Assembly (NCBI RefSeq): GCF_014207595.1
Contig: NZ_JACHGY010000001.1
Location: 186,001 to 250,000 of the forward strand
Length of the DNA: 64,000 nt
Direction of reading: 5' to 3'
Source of the DNA: Algisphaera agarilytica
Lineage (GTDB): Bacteria > Planctomycetota > Phycisphaerae > Phycisphaerales > Phycisphaeraceae
Positions 61,310 to 64,000 of the stretch are shown here, one piece after another (within the stretch, counting starts at the first letter, position 1; each line of letters opens with the position of its first letter). Below the pieces are notes generated by a model. It did not search any database and was not told the origin of the DNA. It saw nothing but the letters and a program-made list of their open reading frames with translations. Made by a program: the position numbers and the translations under genes.

Positions 61310-64000
61310 TTAGCGCACGCGCTGAGCTTTCTTCCACTGCTTATCAAGCCGTTTGTCTGACACCGGGATCGAGGTGCCCAGCTCCTGAGCAAACAGCGAC
61401 ACCCGCCACTCCTCGAGCATCCAGCGGTAGGTCGTGAGTTCGTCGTTGCCCGGCTTCGCGTCCGCGGCAAAACGACGATAAGGGTCGAGACGTGAGGCGA
61501 GTTGGGCCGCCAAAGTCTGGTCACGATCGACTTTTCCTTCGTCGAGCTTGCGCAGCCGGGCCTGTGCTGCGCTCAGGTAACGTGGCAGGTGCGCAAGCCA
61601 TTCGGCCGGGGTCTGCTTCACGAAGCCCGGGGGCAGGAGTTCGTGCAGCTGCTCCTGCGTCTGCCGGATCGCAGGCTCCCAGCCCGGCGGGCAATTCGCG
61701 GCCAGTTTGTCGAGTTCCAGTTTTAGCTGTTGAGCCCTCTGCAACACGGACAGCGTGAGCGACACGCCACGGGTAAGCGCTGCGTCCAACTCATCCCGCC
61801 CTGCAGCGAGCAACGCCTCGAACGCCGCCGACGATCGCGGCGGGTAGTCGGCGATGCGCTGGCGATAAACCTCGCTCACCGCATGCTCAGCGAGTTGTTG
61901 CGACAAATCGTCATAGCTCCCCATCGGGCTGTACAGCAGCCGGAGCTGGTCGGCCTCGGGGGCATACTTAATCTGATCCCGCAGTATCGGCTCCTGCACC
62001 AGCGTCGCCAAACGCAACACCCCGGCGCGGTGCATCGCCTCGGCTCGCTCGGGCGTCTCCACCGTACTCAGCCCGATCGTGCTTCCCTCGTCGATCAGCG
62101 TGGGATACGCCAGCAGCGTGTAGCCCGCGGGGTTGATCTCGACCTGCACCGGCAACTCGTCGATGTCCGGCCACTCGCGCAACCCCTCGCGTTGCCACGC
62201 CGGGTCGCTGAGGTTCGCCGCGGCCTGCCCCGCTTCTGCGCCGAGGTCGTCTTGCAGCTTGCCAACGTCGCGCCCCTGCTCGAGCACCTTACCGGACTCG
62301 TCGACCACCGCGATGTTCATCTGGTGATGCGCTTCGATCTTCGAGAGATCGAACAACGCCGGGTCCAGCCGTTCCCCGGCGATATCACTGAGCGCCTCCG
62401 CCACCGCCTCGAGAAACTCGCCCTCACCAAACGCGATACGTTCCACCGCCTCGGCGGCCGAGGTCGGCGCGGGGACCAGAGGCTTGCGGTACTGCTTGGG
62501 CAGGCTGCGGATCAGCGCCGCGATGCGTTCGGCCAGCAGACCGGGCACACACCAATCCACCACCGTCGGCTGCAGCCGCCCCAGCGCGTGCAGGGGAACC
62601 TGAAGCGTCACGCCGTCGTCCGCTGCACCCGAGTCGTACTTGTAATCCAGCGAAAGTTTCATCCCCGCCGCCGCCAGGTGATCCGGCCGGCCGTCGTCTT
62701 CCGGCGCGTCACCCGCAAGCAGGTCCGACTCCTGCATGAACAACACCTGCGGGTCGTCGCGCTCGGCCTGCTTGCGGAAGCGGTTGAGCTCGGCCACGCC
62801 GAACACGTCCGCGGGCAAACGTTTGTCGTAGAACTCGAAACGCGCCTCGGCGTCGGCGATCAGATCGAACCGCCGCTGCTTGGCCTGCATCTTCTCAATG
62901 CGTTCGCGGAGCTGGCGGTTGTGATCGAAGAACGGGGCGCGGATGTCGGCGTCCTGCTCAACCAACGCCTCCTGAATGAACATCTGCCGGGCGAGCGCGG
63001 GCTCAACCTTGGCAAAACGGATACGGCGTTTGGGCACCAGCACCAGCCCAAACAGCGACGCCTTCTCGAACGCCGCCACGAAACCGCCCCGCCTCACCCA
63101 GTGCGGCTCGCGGTGCGTCAGCTTCACCAGCGAACCCGCGATCGGCTCGACCCAGTCCGGGTTGATCTGGGCACACGTCCTCGCAAACTGCTGCGAGGTC
63201 ACCACGATCTCGGCGCACACGATCCAACGCGGCTTGTTCTTGTTCTTCGCCAGTGCCGAGCCCGGCCAGAGCTTGAGCTTGGTGTTGTGAGCCCCGGTGT
63301 ATTCATACACATCGGTCTTGAGCGCGACGTTCGACAACAAACCCGCGAGCAACGCTCGGTGCACCGCGTCGCTCATCTTGTCGATGCCGTCTTCACCCGT
63401 GACCCGCCGGGACGATTTAAGCCCGGCCTGCTTGGAGAGGTCCACGAGCTGCCGGTGTAGGTCGAACCACTCGCGCAGCCGTGGGTAGCTGATGAAGTGT
63501 TTCTGGCAGCTCTTGCGGAACTGGTTGTTGGACAGCCGGGCCTTCTCTTCGTGGACGAAGTCCCAGAGCTTGAGCAGCGACAGGAAATCGCTGGCCGGAT
63601 GAATAAACGCGGCGTGAGCCTGATCGGCGGCCTGGGCGTGTTCGTTCGGACGCAGCCTCGGGTCCTGGCCCTCTAGGGCCGAGGCGATGATGAGTACCTC
63701 CGCGAGGCTGCCTTCGTCCGCTGCGGCGAGCACCATCCGCCCCACCCGCGGGTCGATCGGCAGCTTGGCGAGTTGCTTGCCGATGGGTGTGAGCCGTCCG
63801 TCCGGATGGATCGCCCCGAGCTCACGCAGGGTCTGCGTGCCTTCACGGATCGCCGCGGCCTTGGGGGGTTCGAGGAAGGGGAACGTCTCGATGTCGCCCA
63901 GGCGCAGCGCCGCCATGCGCAGGATGACCGCGGCCAAACTGGTGCGCAAAATCTCGGGGGTGGTAAACGCATCGCGCTCGGCAAACTGCTCTTCGCTGCA
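61310..64000 (-). CDS. hrpA: HrpA-type ATP-dependent RNA helicase, N-terminus cut by window edge
   Basis: 896 visible residues; the frame is still open at the right edge, so the helicase core is missing. The visible start (SEEQFAERDAFTTPEILRTSLAAVILRMAALRLGDIETFPFLEPP) is the winged-helix part following the RecA2 domain. It continues through the HA2 domain (LAKLPIDPRVGRMVLAAADEG) and the DUF3418 C-terminal domain (EWLAHLPRYLSAAQARLRKLDEGKVDRD). HrpA unwinds structured RNA and rescues collided ribosomes in other bacteria. Confidence 0.94.
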   Translation of the reverse strand, partial: CSEEQFAERDAFTTPEILRTSLAAVILRMAALRLGDIETFPFLEPPKAAAIREGTQTLRELGAIHPDGRLTPIGKQLAKLPIDPRVGRMVLAAADEGSLAEVLIIASALEGQDPRLRPNEHAQAADQAHAAFIHPASDFLSLLKLWDFVHEEKARLSNNQFRKSCQKHFISYPRLREWFDLHRQLVDLSKQAGLKSSRRVTGEDGIDKMSDAVHRALLAGLLSNVALKTDVYEYTGAHNTKLKLWPGSALAKNKNKPRWIVCAEIVVTSQQFARTCAQINPDWVEPIAGSLVKLTHREPHWVRRGGFVAAFEKASLFGLVLVPKRRIRFAKVEPALARQMFIQEALVEQDADIRAPFFDHNRQLRERIEKMQAKQRRFDLIADAEARFEFYDKRLPADVFGVAELNRFRKQAERDDPQVLFMQESDLLAGDAPEDDGRPDHLAAAGMKLSLDYKYDSGAADDGVTLQVPLHALGRLQPTVVDWCVPGLLAERIAALIRSLPKQYRKPLVPAPTSAAEAVERIAFGEGEFLEAVAEALSDIAGERLDPALFDLSKIEAHHQMNIAVVDESGKVLEQGRDVGKLQDDLGAEAGQAAANLSDPAWQREGLREWPDIDELPVQVEINPAGYTLLAYPTLIDEGSTIGLSTVETPERAEAMHRAGVLRLATLVQEPILRDQIKYAPEADQLRLLYSPMGSYDDLSQQLAEHAVSEVYRQRIADYPPRSSAAFEALLAAGRDELDAALTRGVSLTLSVLQRAQQLKLELDKLAANCPPGWEPAIRQTQEQLHELLPPGFVKQTPAEWLAHLPRYLSAAQARLRKLDEGKVDRDQTLAAQLASRLDPYRRFAADAKPGNDELTTYRWMLEEWRVSLFAQELGTSIPVSDKRLDKQWKKAQRVR

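Overview
The window looks like chromosome of a marine, Gram-negative planctomycete, most likely class Phycisphaerae. Pointers seen in the sequence are a LEPR-type N-terminal box, PEP-CTERM sorting tails, dockerin-like repeats, a prepilin with an H-X9-DG tail, an ECF sigma factor, and DapL-type lysine/diaminopimelate synthesis. The DNA is GC-rich with dense coding, except for a few AT-rich islands. Lipid A and undecaprenyl enzymes (LpxL-like, LpxH-like, UppP) show an outer membrane and peptidoglycan metabolism. Taxonomy is inference; no search was run.

Left part (1-44 kb) is mainly housekeeping. A minus-strand run (8750 down to 1335) holds an ECF sigma/anti-sigma pair, a secreted thioredoxin, a DsbD-like reductase, RidA, a coiled-coil membrane protein, an LpxL-like acyltransferase and a response regulator. 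Then come fliM, a DUF429-like protein, a DHOD-like flavoprotein, comF, an oxidoreductase, pheT, rpoZ, coaC, a di-haem peroxidase, dapL, alaS, a type II NADH dehydrogenase, a GH57 enzyme, an esterase, an LpxH-like/GT4 pair, uppP, metH, a 1,102-residue LEPR-box/Calx-beta/PA14/sorbosone-dehydrogenase protein, and a YceI/YceI-fusion/LMW-PTP/fructosamine-kinase operon. One tRNA-Ala(UGC) lies at 44129-44201.

Right part (44.4-61.2 kb) is a dedicated alginate (polyuronate) utilisation locus built around a LacI regulator. The minus arm holds the regulator, a PEP-CTERM jelly-roll-like protein, a prepilin, an SSS sodium symporter, a PL7 lyase, a sialate-O-acetylesterase-like enzyme and two PL6 lyases, the larger with CBM-like, dockerin-like and PEP-CTERM modules. 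The plus arm holds a PF05426-type lyase, an aldo/keto reductase, a Gfo/Idh/MocA oxidoreductase, a xylose-isomerase-like TIM barrel and a ManD-type sugar-acid dehydratase. Inferred flow: surface capture and deacetylation, depolymerisation by PL6/PL7/PF05426 lyases, sodium-coupled uptake, then reduction or dehydration towards 2-keto-3-deoxygluconate. The usual DEH reductase (SDR), KdgF, KdgK and KDPG aldolase are not in the window. The right edge cuts an HrpA-type helicase.

Intergenic DNA is rich in palindromes of several families. Some sit between convergent genes and probably serve as terminators; one arm sequence recurs at two loci and looks REP-like. The most interesting items are the alginate locus with its candidate operators and surface-display modules, the sigma/anti-sigma/thioredoxin/DsbD redox cluster, and the YceI fusion operon.
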